Shown piece by piece: positions 38,101-48,116 of a DNA stretch of 64,000 nucleotides (position 1 is the stretch's first letter; every line of letters begins with the position of its first letter). Origin of the DNA: Osedax frankpressi (Eukaryota > Annelida > Polychaeta > Sabellida > Siboglinidae). The stretch is taken from positions 28,653,310-28,717,309 of the forward strand of contig OZ038315.1 in the NCBI GenBank assembly GCA_964035775.1. Reading direction: 5' to 3'. The notes under the pieces are model-generated. The model saw only the letters and a program-made list of their open reading frames with translations, ran no database searches and was not told where the DNA came from. A program made the translations under genes and the position numbers.

Positions 38101-39658
38101 GTGTGTGTGTGTGTGTGTAAGAATTTATTTAGAAAACGCAACAGTTAAAATAATAGTACATTTTCGATATTGCGTTGAAGATAAAAAAAGGTACAATAAT
38201 AATTGTGTGTTTCACGTAAGCAGGAAGCTTTTAAGCTTGCGCTTGAAACTGTTTGGTGAAATAGTGGGAGATAATAATTGTTTCGGAAGTCGATTCCATT
38301 TATAAGAGGCTATTGATGAAAATCTTTTTTTGCCATATTTAGAGTTAGTAGTTGGTAGCGTGAGTATTGTGAGGTCAGATGTTCGTAGTTGTCTGTTGTT
38401 TGATTTAATGTTAAGTAATAGTCGTAATGCATGTGGTTGTTCGTATGTAAGAGTTTTCTTTAGTATAGTGAGTAATTTGTAGTCGATAGAGTCAGTAGTT
38501 GTCATCCAATTCAGTCGTTGTCTTAATTCGGTAACACTAGTTGAGTAGTCATTTCGGTTGAGTCGGTAAATTAGTCGTATGGATCTATTAATAATTCTGT
38601 CAAAATGTTTAATTTTATCTTTATTTACTGTTGCTAATAATGAGTTGCAGTATTGGAGTCGTGAAATTATTAAGGAGTGGATTAGTAAAGTAGTAGTTGT
38701 GGTATTCATGTATGGTCGTAGTCGTCTTAGATTAAATAGTTGGGCTGTTGTAGTTTGTCTTATAAGGTTAATATGTTTGTCAAGGTTTAATTCATTGTTG
38801 AAATGTAATCCTAGATATTTAGCCGAGTTAGTTGGTAATAGTATAATGTTGTTAATGTAAATGTCTGGGAAATATGCAGTAGAGTTAGTCATATTTATGT
38901 TAATTAGTTCAGTCTTTTTTATGTTGAGAAGGAGATAATTGTAAGTCAACCAGTTGTTTATATCATTTAAACAGTTTTGTAATTGTATTGAATATTTTGT
39001 CGGTATATGTATTTCTATGTCATCAGCATATAAGTTATATTTTATATCAGGGAATTTGTTGATAATATATTTGATGGGAAGTAGATATATGGCAAATAAT
39101 ATTGGGGATAAAATTGAACCCTGTGGAACACCATGCTTAAGTTTATACGGGATAGATATTGTAGTATTTATTTTAATGGAGAAAGTTCTCTCGTTGATAT
39201 AGCTTTCAAACCATTTAAATACATTATCTTTAATTCCTATTTGATAGAGTCTTGTCAGTAAGATGGTGTGATCAAGTGTATCGAATGCAGAATATAAATC
39301 CAGTAAAGTAATTCGTATTGGATTATTATCGTCAAGGGAGGAGTATATGTCGTCGAATAAGGAAAGTAAAGTAGTTTCAGTATTATGTAATTTTCTAAAT
39401 CCGTTCTGTCTATTGTCAAGTAGGTTATGTTCAGTTAAGTATGATAGTAGTTGGACATATACAGTCTTTTCTAGTAACTTAGCTAATAGTGGTAGTTGGG
39501 AAATAGGGCGGTAGTTAGATAAGTCGTCTGGTGATAGTTTAGAATTTTTTATGAAGGGACTAATAATTGAGTGTTTGAGATGTTTGGGAATATTTCCTGT
39601 TAGTAGAGAAGTATCGATTATATCTTTGAAAAGTGGTGTAAGTGTAGTTGATAGTTTT
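38101..39658 (-). mobile_element. LINE copy D, 5'-truncated, with 3' UTR and TG tail
   Basis: An 18-nt TG tract (38101-38118) directly follows satellite TATGTTGAAG, so the left flank is GAAG(TG)n rather than the CAGA(TG)n of A, B, F and J. Copies E, H, I and L have this flank too. Because satellite resumes as TTGAAGTATGTG at the 5' end, the two sides repeat TTGAAGT-TGTG; this could be the target-site duplication of the original insertion, but the satellite makes it hard to prove. D, E and I share AATATAAATCC, ACATTATC and AGTAATAG. Confidence 0.92.
38212..39657 (-). CDS. LINE reverse transcriptase fragment, ~481 codons open, no start (copy D)
   Basis: Open from the truncated 5' end to the LINE TGA at 38212-38214. 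Compared with B it reads DLYSAFDTLDH (S to Y next to the catalytic Asp), KDNVF for KDTVF, FPDIKYNLYADD for FPNIKYYLYADD, LLNIK for LSLNIK-type sequence near the C-terminus, and keeps PQGS. The 3' UTR is of the GTGTGTTTC type. No start codon precedes the YADD region, so translation would need an upstream fusion. Confidence 0.83.
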   Translation of the reverse strand, partial: KLSTTLTPLFKDIIDTSLLTGNIPKHLKHSIISPFIKNSKLSPDDLSNYRPISQLPLLAKLLEKTVYVQLLSYLTEHNLLDNRQNGFRKLHNTETTLLSLFDDIYSSLDDNNPIRITLLDLYSAFDTLDHTILLTRLYQIGIKDNVFKWFESYINERTFSIKINTTISIPYKLKHGVPQGSILSPILFAIYLLPIKYIINKFPDIKYNLYADDIEIHIPTKYSIQLQNCLNDINNWLTYNYLLLNIKKTELININMTNSTAYFPDIYINNIILLPTNSAKYLGLHFNNELNLDKHINLIRQTTTAQLFNLRRLRPYMNTTTTTLLIHSLIISRLQYCNSLLATVNKDKIKHFDRIINRSIRLIYRLNRNDYSTSVTELRQRLNWMTTTDSIDYKLLTILKKTLTYEQPHALRLLLNIKSNNRQLRTSDLTILTLPTTNSKYGKKRFSSIASYKWNRLPKQLLSPTISPNSFKRKLKSFLLT

Positions 39659-41388
39659 GAAGTATGTGTAAGTTATAAGATGTATGTAATGTATGTATGT
39701 TGAAGTATGTGTAAGTTATCAGATGTATGTAATGTATGTATGTTGAAGTATGTGTAAGTTATCAGATGTATGTAATGTATGTATTTTGAAGTATGTGTAT
39801 GTTAAAAGAGGTATGTATGTTGAAGTATGTGTAAGTTATCAGATGTATGTAATGTATGTATGTTGAAGTATGTAAGTTATCAGATGTATGTAATGTATGT
39901 ATGTTGAAGTATGTGTAAGTTATCAGATGTATGTAATGTATGTATGTTGAAGTATGTGTAAGTTATCAGATGTATGTAATGTATGTATGTTGAAGTATGT
40001 GTAAGTTATCAGATGTATGTAATGTATGTATGTTGAAGTATGTGTAAGTTATCAGATGTATGTAATGTATGTATATTGAAGTGTGTAAGTTATCAGATGT
40101 ATGTAAAGTATGTATGTTGAAGTATGTGTATGTTATCATATGTATGTAATGTATGTATGTTGAAGTATGTGTAAGTTATCAGATGTATGTAATGTATGTA
40201 TGTTGAAGAATGTGTAAGTTATAATATGTATGTAATGTATGTATGTTGAAGTATGTGTAAGTTATCAGATGTATATAATGTATGTATGTTGAAGTATGTG
40301 TATGTTATCAGATGTATGTAATGTATGTTTGTTAAAGTATGTGTAAGTTATAAGATGTATGTAATGTATGTATGTTGAAGTATGTGTAAGTTATCAGATG
40401 TATGTAATGTATGTATGTTAAAGTATGTGTAAGTCATAGGATGTATGTAATGTATGTTTGTTAAAGTATGTGTAAGTTATAAGATGTATGTAATGTATGT
40501 ATGTTGAAGTATGTGTAAGTTATCAGATGTATGTAATGTATGTATATTGAAGTGTGTAAGTTATCAGATGTATGTAATGTATGTATGTTGAAGTCTGTAA
40601 GTTATCAGATGTATGTAATGTATGTATGTTGAAGTCTGTAAGTTATCAGATGTATGTAATGTATGTATGTTGAAGTCTGTAAGTTATCAGATGTATGTAA
40701 TGTATGTATGTTGAAGTATGTGTATGTTATCAGATGTATGTAATGCATGTATGTTGAAGTCTGTAAGTTATCAGATGTATGTAATGTATGTATGTTGAAG
40801 TCTGTAAGTTATCAGATGTATGTAATGTATGTATGTTGAAGTATGTATAAGTTATCAGATGTATGTAATGTATGTATGTTGAAGTGTTTGTAAGTTATCA
40901 GATGTATGTAATGTATGTATGTTGAAGTATGTGTAAGTTATCAGATGTATGTAATGTATGTATGTTGAAGTGTTTGTAAGTTATCAGATGTATGTAATGT
41001 ATGTATGTTGAAGTATGTGTAATTTATCAGATGTATGTATTGTATGTATGTTTAAGTCTGTAAGTTATCAGATGTATGTAATGTATGTAAGTTGAAGTAT
41101 GTGTATGTTAAAAGAGGTATGTATGTTGTAGTATGTGTAAGTTATCAGATGTATGTAATGTATGTTTGTTAAAGTATGTGTAAGTTATAAGATGTATGTA
41201 ATGTATGTATGTTGAAGTATGTGTAAGTTATCAGATGTATGTAATGTATGTATGTTAAAGTATGTGTAAGTCATAGGATGTATGTAATGTATGTTTGTTA
41301 AAGTATGTGTAAGTTATAAGATGTATGTAATGTATGTATGTTGAAGTATGTGTAAGTTATCAGATGTATGTAATGTATGTATGTTGAA
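39659..41388. repeat. Satellite between LINE copies D and E
   Basis: 1730 bp of satellite. Unit order repeats that left of D: the short AAAAGAGG unit with TAAAAG at 37821 matches 41109, and the TTTGTTAAAG and CATAGGATG units follow in the same order, at an offset of 3288. One extra 43-bp unit lies near 40248. Confidence 0.93.
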
Positions 41389-42946
41389 GTGTGTGTGTGT
41401 GTGTGTAAGAATTTATTTAGAAAACGCAACAGTTAAAATAATAGTACATTTTCGATATTGCGTTGAAGATAAAAAAAGGTACAATAATAATTGTGTGTTT
41501 CACGTAAGCAGGAAGCTTTTAAGCTTGCGCTTGAAACTGTTTGGTGAAATAGTGGGAGATAATAATTGTTTCGGAAGTCGATTCCATTTATAAGAGGCTA
41601 TTGATGAAAATCTTTTTTTGCCATATTTAGAGTTAGTAGTTGGTAGCGTGAGTATTGTGAGGTCAGATGTTCGTAGTTGTCTGTTGTTTGATTTAATGTT
41701 AAGTAATAGTCGTAATGCATGTGGTTGTTCGTATGTAAGAGTTTTCTTTAGTATAGTGAGTAATTTGTAGTCGATAGAGTCAGTAGTTGTCATCCAATTC
41801 AGTCGTTGTCTTAATTCGGTAACACTAGTTGAGTAGTCATTTCGGTTGAGTCGGTAAATTAGTCGTATGGATCTATTAATAATTCTGTCAAAATGTTTAA
41901 TTTTATCTTTATTTACTGTTGCTAATAATGAGTTGCAGTATTGGAGTCGTGAAATTATTAAGGAGTGGATTAGTAAAGTAGTAGTTGTGGTATTCATGTA
42001 TGGTCGTAGTCGTCTTAGATTAAATAGTTGGGCTGTTGTAGTTTGTCTTATAAGGTTAATATGTTTGTCAAGGTTTAATTCATTGTTGAAATGTAATCCT
42101 AGATATTTAGCCGAGTTAGTTGGTAATAGTATAATGTTGTTAATGTAAATGTCTGGGAAATATGCAGTAGAGTTAGTCATATTTATGTTAATTAGTTCAG
42201 TCTTTTTTATGTTGAGAAGGAGATAATTGTAAGTCAACCAGTTGTTTATATCATTTAAACAGTTTTGTAATTGTATTGAATATTTTGTCGGTATATGTAT
42301 TTCTATGTCATCAGCATATAAGTTATATTTTATATCAGGGAATTTGTTGATAATATATTTGATGGGAAGTAGATATATGGCAAATAATATTGGGGATAAA
42401 ATTGAACCCTGTGGAACACCATGCTTAAGTTTATACGGGATAGATATTGTAGTATTTATTTTAATGGAGAAAGTTCTCTCGTTGATATAGCTTTCAAACC
42501 ATTTAAATACATTATCTTTAATTCCTATTTGATAGAGTCTTGTCAGTAAGATGGTGTGATCAAGTGTATCGAATGCAGAATATAAATCCAGTAAAGTAAT
42601 TCGTATTGGATTATTATCGTCAAGGGAGGAGTATATGTCGTCGAATAAGGAAAGTAAAGTAGTTTCAGTATTATGTAATTTTCTAAATCCGTTCTGTCTA
42701 TTGTCAAGTAGGTTATGTTCAGTTAAGTATGATAGTAGTTGGACATATACAGTCTTTTCTAGTAACTTAGCTAATAGTGGTAGTTGGGAAATAGGGCGGT
42801 AGTTAGATAAGTCGTCTGGTGATAGTTTAGAATTTTTTATGAAGGGACTAATAATTGAGTGTTTGAGATGTTTGGGAATATTTCCTGTTAGTAGAGAAGT
42901 ATCGATTATATCTTTGAAAAGTGGTGTAAGTGTAGTTGATAGTTTT
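41389..42946 (-). mobile_element. LINE copy E, twin of copy D
   Basis: An 18-nt TG tract at 41389-41406, 3' UTR, RT frame and common 5' junction. I found no difference from D in the LINE part by eye; CAGGAAG starts at 38221 and 41509, exactly 3288 bp apart. D and E are therefore products of a tandem duplication of LINE plus flanking satellite. E is also the counterpart of I in the second large series (offset 14276), and the spacers after E and I are both 1790 bp. Confidence 0.92.
41500..42945 (-). CDS. LINE reverse transcriptase fragment, ~481 codons open, no start (copy E)
   Basis: The predicted 245-residue C-terminal part (from NNW-LTYNY onward) is residue-for-residue the same as in D and I. 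The upstream part is open back to the truncation, with the RT blocks NYRPIS, DLYSAFDTLDH, PQGS and YADD. The identity shows how recent the duplication is. Confidence 0.83.
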   Translation of the reverse strand, partial: KLSTTLTPLFKDIIDTSLLTGNIPKHLKHSIISPFIKNSKLSPDDLSNYRPISQLPLLAKLLEKTVYVQLLSYLTEHNLLDNRQNGFRKLHNTETTLLSLFDDIYSSLDDNNPIRITLLDLYSAFDTLDHTILLTRLYQIGIKDNVFKWFESYINERTFSIKINTTISIPYKLKHGVPQGSILSPILFAIYLLPIKYIINKFPDIKYNLYADDIEIHIPTKYSIQLQNCLNDINNWLTYNYLLLNIKKTELININMTNSTAYFPDIYINNIILLPTNSAKYLGLHFNNELNLDKHINLIRQTTTAQLFNLRRLRPYMNTTTTTLLIHSLIISRLQYCNSLLATVNKDKIKHFDRIINRSIRLIYRLNRNDYSTSVTELRQRLNWMTTTDSIDYKLLTILKKTLTYEQPHALRLLLNIKSNNRQLRTSDLTILTLPTTNSKYGKKRFSSIASYKWNRLPKQLLSPTISPNSFKRKLKSFLLT

Positions 42947-44736
42947 GAAGTATGTGTAAGTTATAAGATGTATGTAATGTATGTATGTTGAAGTATGTGT
43001 AAGTTATCAGATGTATGTAATGTATGTATGTTGAAGTATGTGTATGTTAAAAGAGGTATGTATGTTGAAGTATGTGTAAGTTATCAGATGTATGTAATGT
43101 ATGTATGTTGAAGTATGTAAGTTATCAGATGTATGTAATGTATGTATGTTGAAGTATGTGTAAGTTATCAGATGTATGTAATGTATGTATGTTGAAGTAT
43201 GTGTAAGTTATCAGATGTATGTAATGTATGTATGTTGAAGTATGTACGTTATCAGATGTATGTAATGTATGTATGTTGAAGTGTGGGTAAGTTATCAGAT
43301 GTATGTAATGTATGTATGTTGAAGTCTGTAAGTTATCAGATGTATGTAATGTATGTATGTTGAAGTATGTGTAAGTTATCAGATGTATGTAATGTATGTA
43401 TGTTGAAGTATGTGTAAGTTATCAGATGTATGTAATGTATGTATGTTGAAGTATGTGTAAGTTATCAGATGTATGTAATATATGTATGTTGAAGTATGTG
43501 TAAGTTATCAGATGTATGTAATGTATGTATGTTGAAGTATGTGTAAGTTATCAGATGTATGTAATGTATGTATGTTGAAGTATGTGTAAGTTATCAGATG
43601 TATGTAATGTATGTATGTTGAAGTATGTGTAAGTTATCAGATGTATGTAATGTATGAATGTTGAAGTATGTGTAAGTTATCAGATGTATGTAATGTATGT
43701 ATATTGAAGTGTGTAAGTTATCAGATGTATGTAATGTATGTATGTTGAAGTCTGTAAGTTATCAGATGTATGTAATGTATGTATGTTGAAGTATGTGTAA
43801 GTTATCAGATGTATGTAATGTATGTATGTTGAAGTGTGTGTATGTTATCAGATGTATGTAATGTATGTATATTGAAGTGTGTAAGTTATCAGATGTATGT
43901 AATGTATGTATGTTGAAGTATGTGTATGTTATCAGATGTATGTAGTGTATGTATGTTGAAGTATGTGTATGTTATCAGATGTATGTAATGTATGTATGTT
44001 GAAGTCTGTAAGTTATCAGATGTATGTAATGTATGTATGTTGAAGTCTGTAAGTTATCAGATGTATGTAATGTATGTATGTTGAAGTATGTATAAGTTAT
44101 CAGATGTATGTAATGTATGTATGTTGAAGTGTTTGTAAGTTATCAGATGTATGTAATGTATGTATGTTGAAGTATGTGTAAGTTATCAGATGTATGTAAT
44201 GTATGTATGTTGAAGTGTTTGTAAGTTATCAGATGTATGTAATGTATGTATGTTGAAGTATGTGTAATTTATCAGATGTATGTAATGTATGTATGTTTAA
44301 GTCTGTAAGTTATCAGATATATGTAATGTATGTAAGTTGAAGTATGTGTATGTTAAAAGAGGTATGTATGTTGAAGTATGTGTAAGTTATCAGATGTATG
44401 TAATGTATGTATGTTGAAGTATGTGTAAGTTATCAGATGTATGTAATGTATGTATGTTGAAGTATGTGTAAGTTATCAGATGTTTGTAATGTATGTATGT
44501 TAAAGTATGTGTAAGTTATCAGATGTATGTAATGTATGTATGTTGAAGTCTGTGTAAGTCATAAGATATATATAATGTATGTATGTTGAAGTATGTGTAA
44601 GTTATCAGATGTATGTAATGTATGTATGTTGAAGTATGTGTAAGTTTTCAGATGTATGTAATGTATGTTTGTTAAAGTATGTGTAAGTTATCAGATGTAT
44701 GTAATGTATGTATGTTGAAGTATGTACGTTATCAGA
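42947..44736. repeat. Satellite between LINE copies E and F
   Basis: 1790 bp of satellite, the same length as the spacer between I and J (57223-59012) and with the same unusual units (GTGGGTAAG near 43283, GTATGAATG near 43650, GTAGTGTATG near 43945, GATGTTTG near 44480). This is direct evidence of the ~14.27-kb duplication. Confidence 0.94.
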
Positions 44737-46301
44737 TGTGTGTGTGTGTGTGTGTGTGTGTAAGAATTTATTTAGAAAACGCAACAGTTAAAATAATAGT
44801 ACATTTTCGATATTGCGTTGAAGATAAAAAAAGGTACAATAATAATTGTGTGTTTCACGTAAGCAGGAAGCTTTTAAGCTTGCGCTTGAAACTGTTTGGT
44901 GAAATAGTGGGAGATAATAATTGTTTCGGAAGTCGATTCCATTTATAAGAGGCTATTGATGAAAATCTTTTTTTGCCATATTTAGAGTTAGTAGTTGGTA
45001 GCGTGAGTATTGTGAGGTCAGATGTTCGTAGTTGTCTGTTGTTTGATTTAATGTTAAGTGATAGTCGTAATGCATGTGGTTGTTCGTATGTAAGAGTTTT
45101 ATTTAGTATAGTGAGTAATTTGTAGTCGATAGAGTCAGTAGTTGTCATCCAATTCAGTCGTTGTCTTAATTCGGTAACACTAGTTGAGTAGTCATTTCGG
45201 TTGAGTCGGTAAATTAGTCGTATGGATCTATTAATAATTCTGTCAAAATGTTTAATTTTATCTTTATTTACTGTTGCTAATAATGAGTTGCAGTATTGGA
45301 GTCGTGAAATTATTAAGGAGTGGATTAGTAAAGTAGTAGTTGTGGTATTCATGTATGGTCGTAGTCGTCTTAGATTAAATAGTTGGGCTGTTGTAGTTTG
45401 TCTTATAAGGTTAATATGTTTGTCAAGGTTTAATTCATTGTTGAAATGTAATCCTAGATATTTAGCCGAGTTAGTTGGTTATAGTATAATGTTGTTAATG
45501 TAAATGTCTGGGAAATATGCAGTAGAGTTAGTCATATTTATGTTAATTAGTTCAGTCTTTTTTATGTTGAGAAGGAGATAATTGTAAGTCAACCAGTTGT
45601 TTATATCATTTAAACAGTTTTGTAATTGTATTGAATATTTTGTCGGTATATGTATTTCTATGTCATCAGCATATAAGTTATATTTTATATCAGGGAATTT
45701 GTTGATAATATATTTGATGGAAAGTAGATATATGGCAAATAATATTGGGGATAAAATTGAACCCTGTGGAACACCATGCTTAAGTTTATACGGGATAGAT
45801 ATTGTAGTATTTATTTTAATGGAGAAAGTTCTCTCGTTGATATAGCTTTCAAACCATTTAAATACAGTGTCTTTAATTCCTATTTGATAGAGTCTTGTCA
45901 GTAAGATGGTGTGATCAAGTGTATCGAATGCAGAAGATAAATCCAGTAAAGTAATTCGTATTGGATTATTATCGTCAAGGGAGGAGTATATGTCGTCGAA
46001 TAAGGAAAGTAAAGTAGTTTCAGTATTATGTAATTTTCTAAATCCGTTCTGTCTATTGTCAAGTAGGTTATGTTCAGTTAAGTATGATAGTAATTGGACA
46101 TATACAGTCTTTTCTAGTAACTTAGCTAATAGTGGTAGTTGGGAAATAGGGCGGTAGTTAGATAAGTCGTCTGGTGATAGTTTAGAATTTTTTATGAAGG
46201 GACTAATAATTGAGTGTTTGAGATGTTTGGGAATATTTCCTGTTAGTAGAGAAGTATCGATTATATCTTTGAAAAGTGGTGTAAGTGTAGTTGATAGTTT
46301 T
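44737..46301 (-). mobile_element. LINE copy F, 5'-truncated, with 3' UTR and TG tail
   Basis: A 25-nt TG tract at 44737-44761 preceded by CGTTATCAGA, the flank class of A, B and J, although the 3' UTR belongs to the D/E/H type. F therefore combines features of two groups at the TG tract. F and J are counterparts (offset 14274): both have GTTTTATTTAG (N for K in ILNKTL) and the same internal stop. Confidence 0.92.
44855..46300 (-). pseudogene. LINE RT fragment with nonsense codon (copy F)
   Basis: The frame is as in D except for a TAA on the minus strand (plus-strand TTA, 45479-45481), where others encode the second Leu of IILLPTN. The codon is in frame with the terminal TGA at 44855-44857 (624 nt apart). 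It splits the product after the RT catalytic blocks and before LGLHF. The longest ATG-started remnant is 165 residues (44855-45352). F also reads LLSIK for LLPIK just after the PQGS block. J has the same stop. Confidence 0.82.
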
Positions 46302-46674
46302 GAAGTATGTGTAAGTTATAAGATGTATGTAATGTATGTATGTTGAAGTATGTGTAAGTTATCAGATGTATGTAATGTATGTATGTTGAAGTATGTGTAA
46401 GTTATCAGATGTATTTAATGTATGTATGTTGAAGTATGTGTATGTTAAAAGAGGTATGTATGTTGAAGTATGTGTAAGTTATCAGATGTATGTAATGTAT
46501 GTATGTTGAAGTATGTAAGTTATCAGATGTATGTAATGTATGTATGTTGAAGTATGTGTAAGTTATCAGATGTATGTAATGTATGTATGTTGAAGTATGT
46601 GTAAGTTATCAGATGTATGTAATGTATGTATGTTGAAGTCTGTACGTTATCAGATATATGTAATGTATGTATGT
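46302..46674. repeat. 373-bp satellite spacer between LINE copies F and G
   Basis: Short spacer holding the usual post-LINE block: ATAAG unit, plain units (one with ATTTAATG near 46414), the 34-bp AAAAGAGG unit, three plain units, a TGTACG unit and the GATATATG unit, then an abrupt fusion to LINE G. The J-K spacer is also 373 bp and differs by eye only at the ATTTAATG unit. Confidence 0.94.
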
Positions 46675-48115
46675 TAAGCAGGAAGCTTTTAAGCTTGCGC
46701 TTGAAACTGTTTGGTGAAATAGTTGGAGATAATAGTTGTTTCGGAAGTCGATTCCATTTATAAGAGGCTATTGATGAAAATCTTTTTTTGCCATATTTAG
46801 AGTTAGTAGTTGGTAGCGTGAGTATGGTGAGGTCAGATGTTCGTAGTTGTCTGTTGTTTGATTTAATGTTAAGTGATAGTCGTAATGCATGCGGTTGTTC
46901 GTATGTAAGAGTTTTCTTTAGTATAGTGAGTAATTTGTAGTCGATAGAGTCAGTAGTTGTCATCCAATTCAGTCGTTGTCTTAATTCGGTAACACTAGTT
47001 GAGTAGTCATTTCGGTTGAGTCGGTAAATTAGTCGTATGGATCTATTAATAATTTTGTCAAAATGTTTAATTTTATCTTTATTTACTGTTGCTAATAATG
47101 AGTTGCAGTATTGGAGTCGTGAAATTATTAAGGAGTGGATTAGTAAAGTAGTAGTTGTGGTATTCATGTATGGTCGTAGTCGTCTTAGATTAAATAGTTG
47201 GGCTGTTGTAGTTTGTCTTATAAGGTTAATATGTTTGTCAAGGTTTAATTCATTGTTGAAATGTAATCCTAGATATTTAGCCGAGTTAGTTGGTAATAGT
47301 ATAATGTTGTTAATGTAAATATCTGGGAAATATGCAGTAGAGTTAGTCATATTTATGTTAATTAGTTCAGTCTTTTTTATGTTGAGAAGGAGATAATTGT
47401 AAGTCAACCAGTTGTTTATATCATTTAAACAGTTTTGTAATTGTATTGAATATTTTGTCGGTGTATGTATTTCTATGTCATCAGCATATAAATAATATTT
47501 TATATTAGGGAATTTGTTGATAATATATTTGATGGGAAGTAGATATATGGCAAATAATATTGGGGATAAAATTGAACCCTGTGGAACACCATGCTTAAGT
47601 TTATACGGGATAGATATTGTAGTATTTATTTTAATGGAGAAAGTTCTCTCGTTGATATAGCTTTCAAACCATTTAAATACAGTGTCTTTAATTCCTATTT
47701 GATAGAGTCTTGTCAGTAAGATGGTGTGATCAAGTGTATCGAAGGCAGAAGATAAATCCAGTAAAGTAATTCGTATTGGATTATTATCGTCAAGGGAGGA
47801 GTATATGTCGTCGAATAAGGAAAGTAACGTAGTTTCAGTATTATGTAATTTTCTAAATCCGTTCTGTCTATTGTCAAGTATGTTATGTTCAGTTAAGTAT
47901 GATAGTAGTTGGACATATACAGTCTTTTCTAGTAACTTAGCTAATAGTGGTAGTTGGGAAATAGGGCGGTAGTTAGATAAGTCGTCTGGTGATAGTGTAG
48001 AATTTTTTATGAAGGGACTAATAATTGAGTGTTTGAGATGTTTGGGAATATTTCCTGTTAGTAGAGAAGTATCGATTATATCTTTGAAAAGTGGTGTAAG
48101 TACAGTTGATAGTTT
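46523..48115 (-). CDS. LINE RT fragment with satellite-coded C-terminal tail (copy G)
   Basis: Open for about 530 codons: about 480 from the LINE, starting at the truncation with no initiator, then 50 residues read from satellite (NIHTLHISDN onward) because the LINE stop is replaced by the satellite junction. The RT blocks match B (SAFDTLDH, PQGS, YYLYADD); one difference is NSTLS for NSKLS near the N-terminus. The tail is rich in His, Thr, Ile and Tyr, as expected from minus-strand satellite. No evidence of expression. Confidence 0.78.
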   Translation of the reverse strand, partial: KLSTVLTPLFKDIIDTSLLTGNIPKHLKHSIISPFIKNSTLSPDDLSNYRPISQLPLLAKLLEKTVYVQLLSYLTEHNILDNRQNGFRKLHNTETTLLSLFDDIYSSLDDNNPIRITLLDLSSAFDTLDHTILLTRLYQIGIKDTVFKWFESYINERTFSIKINTTISIPYKLKHGVPQGSILSPILFAIYLLPIKYIINKFPNIKYYLYADDIEIHTPTKYSIQLQNCLNDINNWLTYNYLLLNIKKTELININMTNSTAYFPDIYINNIILLPTNSAKYLGLHFNNELNLDKHINLIRQTTTAQLFNLRRLRPYMNTTTTTLLIHSLIISRLQYCNSLLATVNKDKIKHFDKIINRSIRLIYRLNRNDYSTSVTELRQRLNWMTTTDSIDYKLLTILKKTLTYEQPHALRLSLNIKSNNRQLRTSDLTILTLPTTNSKYGKKRFSSIASYKWNRLPKQLLSPTISPNSFKRKLKSFLLNIHTLHISDNVQTSTYIHYIHLITYTYFNIHTLHTSDNLHILQHTYITYI

Positions 48116-48116
48116 T
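46675..48116 (-). mobile_element. LINE copy G, lacking 3' UTR
   Basis: Fused at TAAGCAGGAAG to satellite, as in C and K, with the common 5' junction at 48116. Internally a sister of B (AGTAACGTAG, CAAGTATG, GTAAGTACAG, CATATAAATAAT). G is the hinge of the two large series: it is the counterpart of B on its 5' side (offset 18114, with matching satellite to its right) and of K on its 3' side (offset 14274, with matching satellite to its left). Confidence 0.92.

Larger units (their letters stand above)
36800..43350. repeat. 3288-bp tandem duplication containing LINE copies D and E
   Basis: LINE D and E plus their upstream satellite recur at an offset of 3288 (TAAAAG 37821 and 41109; CAGGAAG 38221 and 41509). 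Farther left the offset is 3245 (GAAGAATG 36960 and 40205), a difference of one 43-bp unit. The breakpoints lie in satellite and are only approximate. The series G-K has one copy at this place. Confidence 0.78.

Noticed and set aside
38060-38305. Plus-strand 81-codon frame running from satellite through the TG tract into the LINE 3' UTR, with a CVCVCV stretch
   Set aside because: The CV repeat is just (TG)n translated. It crosses satellite, tract and antisense LINE and has no independent support.
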